Positions 26,646 to 35,691 of a stretch of 64,000 bases of DNA are shown piece after piece. Source of the stretch: Vibrio cincinnatiensis DSM 19608 (GTDB lineage Bacteria; Pseudomonadota; Gammaproteobacteria; Enterobacterales; Vibrionaceae); contig NZ_FUXB01000005.1 in NCBI RefSeq assembly GCF_900167345.1, positions 186,001 through 250,000 of the forward strand. Reading direction: 5' to 3'. A program made the translations under genes and the position numbers. The stretch's first letter is position 1; the number at the start of each line of letters is the position of its first letter. A model generated the notes under the pieces. The model made no database searches, was not told the DNA's origin, and was given only the letters and a program-made list of their open reading frames with translations.

Positions 26646-28016
26646 ATGTCGATCACTATCATGACCCAAGATCTTATGGCACTACACATCAGCCAAAATG
26701 CTGAGGCCATGCAACGCTTTGTTGAAGAACATCCTCTTGCTGACTGTGCTGAGGCTTTTACTCAGTTATTGGATAACCAAAGCTTATCTTCTAAAGAAGC
26801 GGGGCAACTATTGCTCTTGCTTTCGCTAGAAAAGCAAGCGGCTTTGTTTGGGTATTTTTCACTCCGTTGGCAAGAAAAGTTGGCTGAGCAGTTAGACGCA
26901 CAAGAGGTTGCACAACTGACAGAGTTGATGCCACATGACGAACGTGCTGATTTACTGACCCAGTTGGAACCAGAATTTCAAAGCGAAGTTTTGGATCAAA
27001 TGGACAGTGAAGAACGTTTAGATATTGAACGTTTAGTTTCTTACCCTGAAGATTGTGTGGGTGCGGTGATGACATCTGATTTCGCCACCTTAGAAGCACA
27101 CCACACGGTTGAAGAAGCGATACGTCAACTGCGCAGTATTGCCAGAGAGCGGGAAACCATCTATTTGGCTTACGTTGTGGATGCGCAGCAGCGTTTGCAA
27201 GGAACGGTATCACTGCGCGATCTTGTCGTTTCTGAACCGAGTGCAACGGTCGCTGAGATCATGACACAAGTGTTGATCTTTGTTCGAGTGGATGAAGCTC
27301 AAAATGTGGCAGCACAAGCGATCAGTAAATATGACTTATTAGCACTGCCGGTGTTAGATCATCAAAATCGAATGGTCGGTATTGTGACTTATGATGATGC
27401 AATGGACGTGGCGGAAGAAGAAGCCGATCGCCATATTCATAAATCGGCCGCTGTGGATTTTGCGGGTAACTTAAAAGAAGCCTCTGTTGGGTTAATGTAC
27501 CGCAAACGGGTATTTTGGCTAGTATTGTTGGTGTTTGGTAACCTGTTCTCTGGTGCCGGTATTGCCTATTTTGAAGATACCATCCAAGCCTATGTGGCAC
27601 TGGTATTCTTTTTGCCGCTATTGATCGGAAGTAGTGGGAATGCGGGGGCGCAATCGGCAACCTTGATGGTACGCGCCATCGCTACGGGTGAAGTGATTGG
27701 TAAAGATTGGGCCAAAATGTTGGCTAAAGAGCTCTTTATCGCAGGCCTATTAGGAATCACGATGGCTATGGCGGTTTCATTACTGGGCTTATGGCGAGGT
27801 GGTCCTGAAATCGCTCTGGTGGTGGCCTTAACGATGCAAATTGTGGTGGTCGTTGGCTCAGTGATAGGTATGTCGTTACCTTTTGTTCTGAGCAAGCTTA
27901 AGTTTGATCCTGCATCGGCCAGTGCGCCATTAGTGACCACGATTGCCGATGCAGTTGGTGTGATCATCTATTTCACGGTTGCAACCAGCATACTGGATTT
28001 TCCGGTGGCCGCTTAA
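26646..28016 (+). CDS. mgtE: Magnesium transporter MgtE
   Basis: 456 residues with the full MgtE layout: acidic N domain (about 1-130), CBS pair (about 135-265: YPEDCVGAVMTSDF...LRDLVVSEPSATVAEIMTQ...VGIVTYDDAMDVAEEEADRH), plug helix, then five membrane helices from about residue 285 with the pore-region motifs LIGSSGNAGAQSATLMVRAIATGE and DPASASAPLVTTIADAVGVIIYF. A Mg2+-gated Mg2+ channel of the inner membrane. Start ATG 26646 after GGAAAGAG. Preceded by its own decayed duplicate and a CBS-only gene. Confidence 0.96.
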   Translation: MSITIMTQDLMALHISQNAEAMQRFVEEHPLADCAEAFTQLLDNQSLSSKEAGQLLLLLSLEKQAALFGYFSLRWQEKLAEQLDAQEVAQLTELMPHDERADLLTQLEPEFQSEVLDQMDSEERLDIERLVSYPEDCVGAVMTSDFATLEAHHTVEEAIRQLRSIARERETIYLAYVVDAQQRLQGTVSLRDLVVSEPSATVAEIMTQVLIFVRVDEAQNVAAQAISKYDLLALPVLDHQNRMVGIVTYDDAMDVAEEEADRHIHKSAAVDFAGNLKEASVGLMYRKRVFWLVLLVFGNLFSGAGIAYFEDTIQAYVALVFFLPLLIGSSGNAGAQSATLMVRAIATGEVIGKDWAKMLAKELFIAGLLGITMAMAVSLLGLWRGGPEIALVVALTMQIVVVVGSVIGMSLPFVLSKLKFDPASASAPLVTTIADAVGVIIYFTVATSILDFPVAA

Positions 28017-28126
28017 AGGCTCACAAGGCTGAACAAATACAAATGGGCGATGATGAAAATCATAGGGAAGCTTGATGAACTCTGATAGAATCCCGCGCCC
28101 TGCTACCTTCATATAAGGAACTCATA

Positions 28127-28540
28127 ATGATGACTGATGAAGAAAGAATTGAGTTGCAACAAAATAATCCACTCCATGGCCTGAAGTTAGAAACATTATT
28201 GCAAGAGCTGGTGGATTTTTATGGTTGGGATATTTTAGATACGGCGATGCGCTTTAACTGCTTTCATACCAATCCATCAATTGCGAGCAGTGTGAAATAT
28301 TTGAAGAAAACGGATTGGGCAAGAGAGAAGTTAGAGAACTTTTACCTGTATCGTTTTAAACGTATGCCAAGAGCCTCTGGTGAAGAGTATGACTTATCCC
28401 CTCGTGCTCGAACGTTTCCCCATGGGCTTCAACCCAAAGAACCGATGGAATTGACGGTTGATTCGATTTTAAAATCTCAAGCCAAGGCGGCCTCAGCACA
28501 CAAAGAGCGAGCTGCTCGAGAGCGTCATTTTCGGCGTTGA
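28127..28540 (+). CDS. VF530-type DNA-binding protein (DUF2132)
   Basis: 137 residues. The core NNPLHGLKLETLLQELVDFYGWDILDTAMRFNCFHTNPSIASSVKYLKKTDWAREKLENFYL is the DUF2132 domain first solved as Vibrio fischeri VF530, reported as a small helical DNA-binding-like fold. The C-terminal ~55 residues are basic and disordered-looking. Biological role unknown. Starts with ATGATG at 28127; single gene closed by a strong terminator. Confidence 0.88.
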   Translation: MMTDEERIELQQNNPLHGLKLETLLQELVDFYGWDILDTAMRFNCFHTNPSIASSVKYLKKTDWAREKLENFYLYRFKRMPRASGEEYDLSPRARTFPHGLQPKEPMELTVDSILKSQAKAASAHKERAARERHFRR

Positions 28541-28558
28541 AAATAGGATTGATGAATG

Positions 28559-28597
28559 AAAAGCCCAATATGCCGACCATATTGGGCTTTTTCTTTT
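28559..28597 (+). terminator. Strong terminator after the VF530 gene
   Basis: Fourteen-base perfect arms AAAAGCCCAATATG (28559-28572) and CATATTGGGCTTTT (28578-28591) with a five-base loop, then TTCTTTTT. Confidence 0.92.
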
Positions 28598-28682
28598 TAG
28601 GGCTAAACAACTGTGATTTTCTCAACGAAATGTGTGACTGCTCTTTTGTATAGTCCTTAACTCATTTGTTTTAAGGTCTTAC

Positions 28683-30167
28683 ATGATGAAAAAATCGACG
28701 CCAATCCGTTTGTTTGCCCTGAGTGCTGCGCTGCTTTGTTCAGGAATAAATGCCAAGCCGCTTTCACCACCGAGTTTTCCTGATGGGCAAGCATGGCTTA
28801 CTCATGCGCAGCAAGGGTTAGCGCCCTATTGGATGATGGAGAGTGCCCAAGGGCGTCCGGTAGGAAACTTTCCAACCTTTCGCTGTGATAATGGACAAGT
28901 TCTGGAGGTGACCAAAGTATGCCAAGAACTCAATAAAAGTTGGATTACACCACATTTTGGCCGAGAGTATACCCGAATGAAATCACGGCAAACGTATGCT
29001 TATGGTGTGCTTTATCACTTAACGGGCGATCCTCAAGCTTTGCAATTGGCTCAGGCAGGGGCGGAGTATTTAATTCATCATTTACAAGATAAAGAACATG
29101 GCGGCTTTATCAGTTTTACCAAACATGGTCAGGTTGGGCTCGAATGGCAACAACGGACCTCACAAGACCAAGCGTACGCTTTGGTTGGGTTGGCGATGTA
29201 TTATTATCTCACGCGTGATCCACAAGTAGAAAAGGTACTGATTAAGCAGCAACGTTTTATTTTTGACCAATATCGGCTTGCTGATGGTAAAGGGTTAGCT
29301 TGGGTACTAAACGATGGCGATGGCGAAAGTACCAAACAGCGAGAGCTGGTGGCGCAGCTAGATCAAATTAATGGGTATTTATTATTGGTGGCCCCTTTAT
29401 TACCAGAACCACATAAAAGCCGCTGGTTAGCCGATTTATCATGGCTAACCGAGGTGATGCTGACGCATTATTATTCCCCGCAAGAACAACGTTTCTATGG
29501 GGCAATTCACCACCCCGCGGTGATGACACAACAAGCCAAACACAATGACTTTGGGCACACCATTAAAGCTTATTGGATGACTTATCTCACCGGGGTCTTA
29601 TTGCAGCAAGAGGATTGGAAACAGCTGGCTAAACAAGGGATGCAACACATTATTGAACATGCACAATATGTCCCTAACTATTCGGCTATTCAAGCCTTTG
29701 TCCCAGAGATGACGGAGACGCAGTGGCAAGCCAATCCGATCAAAGCATGGCGTAGTCGACCATTTAGTAATGGCATTTCATCTTGGGAATGGGCAGAGCT
29801 TGACCAAGCCGCCATGACGCTTTCTTTATTAGAGGGCGCAGCAGAGCCTGTACTACTGTCCACCGCTCAAGCCTTTATGGATGTATGGGTAGATGAACAA
29901 TATGGTGGTGTCGGGCTAAATCCAAAATCAACCAAAGCGTTTCACTGGGGCAATGGCTACCATCAGTTTGAACATGCGTTAGTGGGCTACTTAACGGCTC
30001 AGCAATTGAATCAACAGCCCGCGACACTCTATTTTGCTATTGATCATGCTCAGTCATACCCCTTATCGCCTTATTATTTTCAAGGGAAAGTAAAAAGCCA
30101 GCAGCGATTACCCACCGTCAATGGGTTACCACGCTGGCAAGTTGAATTTACTACCATTCAGCCATAG
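28683..30167 (+). CDS. Secreted AGE-fold (N-acylglucosamine 2-epimerase-like) protein
   Basis: 494 residues. A cleavable signal peptide (ALSAALLCSGINAKP) is followed by an (alpha/alpha)6-barrel sequence of the AGE / cellobiose 2-epimerase / mannose isomerase superfamily. The family's histidine motifs seem present: NDFGHTIKAYWMTYL (compare FGHDIE in epimerases) and WGNGYHQFEHALVGYL (compare GHQFE). Family members are usually cytoplasmic, so export is unusual. Could epimerise or bind sugars in the periplasm, or be a related lyase. Single gene between terminators; substrate not predictable. Confidence 0.6.
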   Translation: MMKKSTPIRLFALSAALLCSGINAKPLSPPSFPDGQAWLTHAQQGLAPYWMMESAQGRPVGNFPTFRCDNGQVLEVTKVCQELNKSWITPHFGREYTRMKSRQTYAYGVLYHLTGDPQALQLAQAGAEYLIHHLQDKEHGGFISFTKHGQVGLEWQQRTSQDQAYALVGLAMYYYLTRDPQVEKVLIKQQRFIFDQYRLADGKGLAWVLNDGDGESTKQRELVAQLDQINGYLLLVAPLLPEPHKSRWLADLSWLTEVMLTHYYSPQEQRFYGAIHHPAVMTQQAKHNDFGHTIKAYWMTYLTGVLLQQEDWKQLAKQGMQHIIEHAQYVPNYSAIQAFVPEMTETQWQANPIKAWRSRPFSNGISSWEWAELDQAAMTLSLLEGAAEPVLLSTAQAFMDVWVDEQYGGVGLNPKSTKAFHWGNGYHQFEHALVGYLTAQQLNQQPATLYFAIDHAQSYPLSPYYFQGKVKSQQRLPTVNGLPRWQVEFTTIQP

Positions 30168-30382
30168 CGTCATATTCTTCATTTTTTGGGGGCCTAATTT
30201 CTTTAGCGCCTCTGTGAGGTGAGCTTTATCATGAGGGAAGCTGGCTATTTATGGTGAAATTCAAGGCTGTTTATGAAAGATTTATATTTCCAAATGGAAT
30301 ATAAAATGAATTTACATTGCTAATATTGGAATAAGTGTTGTGTTAGTTTACTCATCAGCATATTCACTAAGGAAGATGATCG

Positions 30383-31372
30383 ATGCGTAAATGGCTACTC
30401 ACTTTATCTCTATTTATTTTTGCGGGTAATGCCGCTGCGAAAGACATTGTTCTATTGAATGTTTCTTATGATCCAACCCGAGAGCTCTATCAGCAATACA
30501 ATGCCTCTTTTACACAGTATTGGAAAGAAAAGACAGGGCAAACGGTCACCGTTAGACAGTCACACGGTGGTTCAGGGAGACAGGCGGTCTCCGTCATGAA
30601 TGGTATCGAAGCCGATGTTGTTACTTTAGCATTGGCTTATGATATTGATGCCATAGCGAATGTGGGTAGAGTGGATCCATCATGGTTAAACCGCTTACCC
30701 CATAATTCAGCACCTTACACCTCTACGATTGTATTTTTGGTTCGAAAAGGGAACCCTAAAAATATCCATGACTGGGATGATCTGGTGAAAGCCGGTATTG
30801 ATATTATTACACCTAATCCCAGAACGTCAGGCGGGGCTCGTTGGAATTATTTAGCTGCGTGGGGGTATGCTTTATCACAAAATCAAGATGATGAAAGCCA
30901 AGCTCAGCAATTTGTTAAAGCGCTTTTTGATAATGTAAAAGTCTTAGATACCGGAGCCCGTGCCGCATCAAATACCTTCATTGAAAGGAAAATGGGTGAT
31001 GTATTAATTGCTTGGGAAAATGAAGCGCTGTTGATCACGAATCAATTAAAAAATGAGCAAGTAGAAATCATCGTTCCAAGCCGTTCAATTCTAGCTGAGC
31101 CAACGGTTGCGATAGTTGACCGAGTTGTCGATAGAAAAAATACACGCGCTGTAGCACAAGCCTATTTGGAATATTTGTATTCATCCCAAGGGCAAGACAT
31201 CGCGGCTCGCCATTTTTATCGCCCAAGAGCGGTGGCCATTGCTGAACAATATAGCGATTTATTTCCCAAACTTGAGCTATTTACTATTGATGAACGTTTT
31301 GGAGGATGGGAGAAAGCGCATAAAATCCATTTTGCACAAGGTGGGATCTTTGATCAAATAACACGGCGATAA
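30383..31372 (+). CDS. sbp: Sulfate-binding periplasmic protein
   Basis: 329 residues with signal peptide (LLTLSLFIFAGNAAA). Class II periplasmic binding fold of the sulfate/thiosulfate type: LLNVSYDPTRELYQQYN, QSHGGSGRQAVSVMNGIEADVVTLALAYDID, TIVFLVRKGNPKNIHDWDDL, and NPRTSGGARWNYLAAWGYA. E. coli Sbp is 329 residues. Feeds the CysTWA sulfate ABC transporter, whose genes are not in this window. RBS AAGGAAG before ATG 30383. Confidence 0.94.
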   Translation: MRKWLLTLSLFIFAGNAAAKDIVLLNVSYDPTRELYQQYNASFTQYWKEKTGQTVTVRQSHGGSGRQAVSVMNGIEADVVTLALAYDIDAIANVGRVDPSWLNRLPHNSAPYTSTIVFLVRKGNPKNIHDWDDLVKAGIDIITPNPRTSGGARWNYLAAWGYALSQNQDDESQAQQFVKALFDNVKVLDTGARAASNTFIERKMGDVLIAWENEALLITNQLKNEQVEIIVPSRSILAEPTVAIVDRVVDRKNTRAVAQAYLEYLYSSQGQDIAARHFYRPRAVAIAEQYSDLFPKLELFTIDERFGGWEKAHKIHFAQGGIFDQITRR

Positions 31373-31392
31373 CACTGACCAAACAGTGTTTA

Positions 31393-31434
31393 ACTTAATC
31401 CCCCACCAGTACCATTATCAGTGAGGGATTAAGT
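31393..31434. terminator. Bidirectional hairpin between sbp and the AhpD-like gene
   Basis: Ten-base arms ACTTAATCCC (31393-31402) and GGGATTAAGT (31425-31434), with further CA/TG pairing inside, between two convergent stops. No long T run on either side, so efficiency is uncertain. Confidence 0.55.
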
Positions 31435-31441
31435 CAGGTCA

Positions 31442-31783
31442 TTACTTGTCTTCAAACTCTTCAATCGCGCCTAATGCTTGAGTGCCGTAAGTAAAGGAAG
31501 GGCCGCCACCCATCAGTACCGCAACGTTAATTACTTCTACTAACTCTGCTTTGGTTGCTCCCGCTTTGAGGGCGGCAAACACGTGAGCGGCAATGCAGCC
31601 ATCACAGCGTGCTGCAATACCAATACCCAACGCAATCATCTCTTTTGTTTTGAGATCAAGTTCACCAGGAGCCATGGCGGCTTTATGAAGCTGCATAAAG
31701 GCAGCAAGAGTATCAGGGCTTTGCTGTTTGTATGCTTTGCCGAGGGTGTTTTGATCTTTAAGTAGTTCTGAATACGATTTCAT
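31442..31783 (-). CDS. AhpD-like carboxymuconolactone decarboxylase family protein
   Basis: 113 residues from ATG 31783 (MKSYSELLKDQ), chosen because AGAGG lies just upstream; a longer 136-residue frame has a hydrophobic start without a ribosome site. The helical CMD fold carries the redox motif CDGCIAAH (C60, C63, H67) of AhpD-type alkyl hydroperoxidases. Probably a small thiol peroxidase or disulfide reductase. Stands alone, convergent with sbp and divergent from metQ. Confidence 0.85.
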   Translation of the reverse strand: MKSYSELLKDQNTLGKAYKQQSPDTLAAFMQLHKAAMAPGELDLKTKEMIALGIGIAARCDGCIAAHVFAALKAGATKAELVEVINVAVLMGGGPSFTYGTQALGAIEEFEDK

Positions 31784-31950
31784 GAAAACCTCTTTGTTAG
31801 GTGTATCTAAATAAGTTTTAGCTAATATAATAAGTGTGTTTAAAAAAAGCAAATATCGTTTGCCCTCTAAAATACGATTATGTCCACTTTTGGGGAATCC
31901 TTCTTAGGGTGGAAAATTCCCCACGAGACGGATATTGGATCAATCACCGC

Positions 31951-31994
31951 TTGCGTAATGGAAATTTCCCTTTATTATGGACTTCTAGATGTCT
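31951..31994 (+). promoter_or_regulatory. metQ promoter with tandem MetJ boxes
   Basis: TTGCGT (31951-31956) and TATTAT (31973-31978) are spaced 16 bases. Directly behind sit two adjacent 8-base units, GGACTTCT (31979-31986, 6/8) and AGATGTCT (31987-31994, 7/8), matching the MetJ met-box AGACGTCT. Tandem met boxes overlapping the transcription start are the classical MetJ repression layout. Confidence 0.6.
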
Positions 31995-32024
31995 AATTGA
32001 GTTTAAAGAGAAAGGATGCCAATC

Positions 32025-32819
32025 ATGAAAACGTTGAGTCAGTGGGTATTATGGGGCGCGCTACTTGTGGGATTAACCGCGTGTGGCCAGAAAGATAAAA
32101 CGGAAATTAAAGTGGGGGCAACGGTTGGGCCACATGCGCAAGTGGCAGAAGCGGTCGCCAAAGAAGCAGCAAAGCAAGGCTTAACAGTAAAAGTCATTGA
32201 GTTTTCTGATTACATTACCCCGAATGCCGCACTGGAAGATGGCAGCATTGATATCAATAGCTATCAACACCAACCATTTTTAGACAACTACAACCGTAAT
32301 CATGGGGCTAACCTCGTCTCGATAGGTGAATCTATCTTGATGCGTATGGGCATCTATTCCAATAAGTATCGTTCAATTGAGCAGTTGCCGGATCAAGCTC
32401 GTATTGCTATTCCTAACGACCCTACTAATGGTGGGCGAGGCTTACTGTTATTTGCTGATGCTAGTGTGATTACTTTACGTGATGGTGTGGGGTTTAACGC
32501 GACACTTAATGATATTGTAGAGAACCCAAGAGGATTTCGGTTTATCGAAGTTGATGCAGCGCAATTACCACGCACATTAGACGAGGTTGATGCGGCAGCC
32601 ATTACCATGAACTATGTGATGTCAGCTGGGCTTGACCCAAAACAGCAGGGCATTTATTTAGAATCGAAACAAGCCCCTTTAGCGATAATGGTGATAGCGA
32701 CGCGAGAAAAGGATAAAGATAACGAGGCTTATCAACAGTTAGTTCAAATTTACCATTCTCCAGCGGTTCGTGACTTTATAGCTCAAACGTTTAATGGAAC
32801 CATCGAGCCCGCTCACTAG
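32025..32819 (+). CDS. metQ: Methionine-binding lipoprotein MetQ (NlpA family)
   Basis: 264 residues from ATG 32025, chosen over an ATG 9 bases earlier that lies inside the GAGAAAGG ribosome site. Lipobox VGLTAC with Cys20. NlpA fold: KVGATVGPHAQVAEAVAKEAAKQGL, ALEDGSIDINSYQHQPFLDNYN, AIPNDPTNGGRGLLL. Delivers methionine to a MetNI ABC transporter, but no metN or metI lies nearby, so this is an orphan or paralogous binding protein. Probable MetJ boxes in the promoter support methionine. Confidence 0.9.
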   Translation: MKTLSQWVLWGALLVGLTACGQKDKTEIKVGATVGPHAQVAEAVAKEAAKQGLTVKVIEFSDYITPNAALEDGSIDINSYQHQPFLDNYNRNHGANLVSIGESILMRMGIYSNKYRSIEQLPDQARIAIPNDPTNGGRGLLLFADASVITLRDGVGFNATLNDIVENPRGFRFIEVDAAQLPRTLDEVDAAAITMNYVMSAGLDPKQQGIYLESKQAPLAIMVIATREKDKDNEAYQQLVQIYHSPAVRDFIAQTFNGTIEPAH

Positions 32820-32846
32820 TACTCCTTGCTCATAAATAGCAATAGA

Positions 32847-32883
32847 GAATCATGGTATACAATTGCCATGATTCTTTTTTTTA
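32847..32883 (+). terminator. Terminator after metQ
   Basis: Nine-base arms GAATCATGG (32847-32855) and CCATGATTC (32866-32874), ten-base loop, followed by eight or more T. Confidence 0.88.
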
Positions 32884-32973
32884 TTGCTCTCTTATCTTCA
32901 TTTACAAGTTTTATTCTCTATTTATTAGGTTTTTGATAGTGATTTTTATTACGGATTTTTATCTATGATTTTA

Positions 32974-33016
32974 TAGATATAGATCAATCTAATGACGAAT
33001 TTTCATCGCCCAGAAT
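32974..33016 (+). promoter_or_regulatory. FNR site and class II promoter of the dms operon
   Basis: TAGATATAGATCAA (32974-32987) has one mismatch to the FNR consensus TTGAT-N4-ATCAA. A -10-like CAGAAT at 33011-33016 puts the start near 33023, so the FNR site is centred about 41.5 bases upstream, the class II activation position. This fits oxygen-controlled DMSO reductase. Confidence 0.65.
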
Positions 33017-33048
33017 AACCACAAAATAATTATGATTATTTACCAATA

Positions 33049-33145
33049 AACGAGGCTGTGAAAGAAGCTACCTCAGATATAGGAGCGAGAACCCTACTCA
33101 GGTTCTACTTATGGAAAAGAGCGAAAGGAGGGGATATTCCTTTCG
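33049..33145 (+). promoter_or_regulatory. Structured 5' leader of the dms operon
   Basis: Between the predicted start (~33023) and dmsA (33229) are ~205 untranslated bases with hairpins AGAACC/GGTTCT (33088-33093, 33101-33106) and CGAAAGGA/TCCTTTCG (33122-33129, 33138-33145). A GAGG...CCTC pair lies further upstream. The spacing suggests a folded leader RNA. I cannot match it to the Moco RNA or another known class by eye. Confidence 0.4.
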
Positions 33146-33228
33146 GCATTATCTTTGGTCATCAATAGCTTGTTTGACAACTTCTCTAGTGCTGTCTTTG
33201 TACAGCGATATAGCGTGGGTAATGTCAT

Positions 33229-35676
33229 ATGATCAAAAACCGATTTAAAGCCTTACTGTCACCCGATGTCACGCGACGCGGATTTATTAAATCCAGTTCG
33301 ATGCTCGGTGGGCTTGCGGCCGTCACCAGTTCTCTTTCTCTTCCTTTTAAATCGACGCTTGCTCAAGCCAAAGAAACACCGCCTAAAGCGGATGAAAAAG
33401 TGGTTTGGAGTGCCTGTACGGTTAACTGTGGTAGCCGTTGTCCACTGCGCATGCACGTGGTGGATGGCGAGATAAAATGGGTAGAAACTGATAATACGGG
33501 AACCGATAACTATGCGGCAAAAGACGTACAGGTTCGGGCTTGTTTGCGTGGCCGGTCGATGCGTCGTCGAGTTTACAATCCTGACCGTCTTAAATATCCA
33601 TTAAAACGAGTCGGAAAACGAGGAGAAGGGAAATTTAAACGTATTAGCTGGGAAGAAGCGTACGACGAAATCGCCAACCATTTACAGCGCATCATCGAAA
33701 ATTACGGCAATGAAGCCGTATACCTCAATTATGGTACTGGGACATTAGGCGGCACGGTGACTCGTTCTTGGCCTCCTGGTAACACGTTAGTGGCTCGCCT
33801 AATGAATTTAAAAGGTGGATACTTAAACCACTATGGAGATTACTCGACTGCGCAAATCGCTGAAGGGCTGAATTACACCTATGGTGGCTGGGCGAACGGT
33901 AACTCGTTCTCCGACTTAGAAAACGCCAAACTGATTGTGCAATTTGGGAATAACCCCGCAGAAACTCGTATGTCTGGGGGAGGGTTAATTCACCACTATG
34001 TGGAGAGCAAAGCTAAATCTCAGGCGAGGACGATCATTATCGATCCACGTTATACCGATACGGCAGGTGGCCGAGAAGATGAGTGGATTCCGATTCGTCC
34101 CGGTACAGACACCGCATTTATCTCTGCCATGGCGTATGTGATGATCAAAGAAGCGTTGGTCGATCAACCTTTCTTAGATAAATACTGCGTGGGTTACGAT
34201 GAAAAAACACTGCCAGCATCAGCTCCGGCGAACAGTGATTATAAATCGTATATTTTAGGCCTCGGTGATGATAAAACCCCAAAAACACCGGAATGGGCAG
34301 CGACCATTACCGGAATTCCGGCTGACATTATTATTAAAACGGCCCGTGAAATTGGTTCGACCAAACCTTGTGCGATTCACCAAGGTTGGGGATTACAACG
34401 TACGGCCGGAGGGGAAATTGCCTCTCGTGCGGTGGCCATGCTGGCTATTTTAACTGGGAACGTTGGCATTAATGGTGGCGGAAGTGGGGCTCGTGAGTCG
34501 GATTACAGCATTCCATTTGTACGTTTCCCAACCTTAGAAAACCCAGTGAAAACCTCTATTTCCATGTTCTTATGGACCGATGCCATTGTGCGTGGTCCGG
34601 AAATGACGGCATTGAAAGATGGCGTTCGCGGTAAAGACAAGCTGGATGTGCCGATTAAGTTTATTTGGAACTATGCTGGAAACTGCTTAATTAACCAACA
34701 TGCGGATATCAACCGTACCCATGACATTCTGCAAGACGACACGGCTTGTGAAATGATTGTGGTGATTGATAACCATATGACGGCTTCTGCTAAATACGCT
34801 GATATCGTATTGCCAGATTTGACCACTTCTGAACAAGCCGATTTCTGTATGGATGGTAAAGCGGCCAATATGCCGTATTTCATTTATGCCGACCAAGCGA
34901 TTAAACCGCAATTTGAAGCGCGGGGGATTTATGAGATTTGTTCTGAGCTAGCGAAACGCCTTGGTGTGGAAGACGCCTTTACCGAAGGGCGAGATCAAGA
35001 AGGTTGGTTACGTCATCTCTATGCAGAAACTCGAAAATTGGACTCTAGTCTACCTGATTTTGAAACGGTTCGTCAGCAAGGCATTGTGAAGCGCACTGAT
35101 CCGAATGGCCATTATGTTGCGTATAAAGCCTTCCGTGAAGATCCACAGAATAATCCGTTGTCGACACCTTCTGGCAAAATTGAAATTTATTCAGAACGGT
35201 TGGCAGAAATCGCTGCAACGTGGGAGCTTCCTGAAGGGGATGTGATTCATCCGCTGCCTGTTTATACCTCGACATTTGAAGGGTGGGATGATCCTAAGCG
35301 TTCAGAATACCCACTGCAATTAACCGGATTCCACTTTAAAGCTCGTGTCCATTCGACTTACGGCAATGTGGATATTCTTAAAGAAGCGGCACGGCAAGAG
35401 ATGTGGATTAACCCAATTGACGCCCAAGCTCGTGGGATTAAAAACGGTGATCGCGTACGTATTTTTAATGACCGTGGAGAAACGCGCATTCATGCCAAAG
35501 TGACACCACGCATTATTCCTGGTGTTGTGGCATTAGGGGAAGGCGCTTGGTACACCCCCGATGGTCGTAAAATCGATCAATCTGGCTCAATTAATGTGCT
35601 GACGACTCAACGGCCAAGTCCATTGGCAAAAGGTAACCCTCAGCACACTAACCTTGTTCAAGTTCAGCGCGTATAA
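33229..35676 (+). CDS. dmsA: Anaerobic dimethyl sulfoxide reductase subunit A
   Basis: Catalytic molybdopterin (bis-MGD) subunit; reduces DMSO and related N- or S-oxides in the periplasm as terminal electron acceptor. 815 residues (E. coli ~814). Twin-arginine signal TRRGFIKSSSML; [4Fe-4S] motif CTVNCGSRCPLRMHV; the Mo-ligand serine region LNHYGDYST; very close to E. coli DmsA throughout, including the end LAKGNPQHTNLVQVQ. First gene of dmsABC-chaperone; dmsB starts 15 bases on. FNR-type control predicted upstream. Confidence 0.96.
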   Translation: MIKNRFKALLSPDVTRRGFIKSSSMLGGLAAVTSSLSLPFKSTLAQAKETPPKADEKVVWSACTVNCGSRCPLRMHVVDGEIKWVETDNTGTDNYAAKDVQVRACLRGRSMRRRVYNPDRLKYPLKRVGKRGEGKFKRISWEEAYDEIANHLQRIIENYGNEAVYLNYGTGTLGGTVTRSWPPGNTLVARLMNLKGGYLNHYGDYSTAQIAEGLNYTYGGWANGNSFSDLENAKLIVQFGNNPAETRMSGGGLIHHYVESKAKSQARTIIIDPRYTDTAGGREDEWIPIRPGTDTAFISAMAYVMIKEALVDQPFLDKYCVGYDEKTLPASAPANSDYKSYILGLGDDKTPKTPEWAATITGIPADIIIKTAREIGSTKPCAIHQGWGLQRTAGGEIASRAVAMLAILTGNVGINGGGSGARESDYSIPFVRFPTLENPVKTSISMFLWTDAIVRGPEMTALKDGVRGKDKLDVPIKFIWNYAGNCLINQHADINRTHDILQDDTACEMIVVIDNHMTASAKYADIVLPDLTTSEQADFCMDGKAANMPYFIYADQAIKPQFEARGIYEICSELAKRLGVEDAFTEGRDQEGWLRHLYAETRKLDSSLPDFETVRQQGIVKRTDPNGHYVAYKAFREDPQNNPLSTPSGKIEIYSERLAEIAATWELPEGDVIHPLPVYTSTFEGWDDPKRSEYPLQLTGFHFKARVHSTYGNVDILKEAARQEMWINPIDAQARGIKNGDRVRIFNDRGETRIHAKVTPRIIPGVVALGEGAWYTPDGRKIDQSGSINVLTTQRPSPLAKGNPQHTNLVQVQRV

Positions 35677-35691
35677 CCCAAGGATTAACTT

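Noticed and set aside
30168..30382. Near-palindrome TATATTTCC...GGAATATA upstream of sbp as a CysB site
   Set aside because: CysB sites are poorly defined and the palindrome is interrupted; insufficient support.
31834..32028. 64-codon open frame overlapping the metQ promoter
   Set aside because: Overlaps the predicted promoter, met boxes and metQ ribosome site; no family resemblance.
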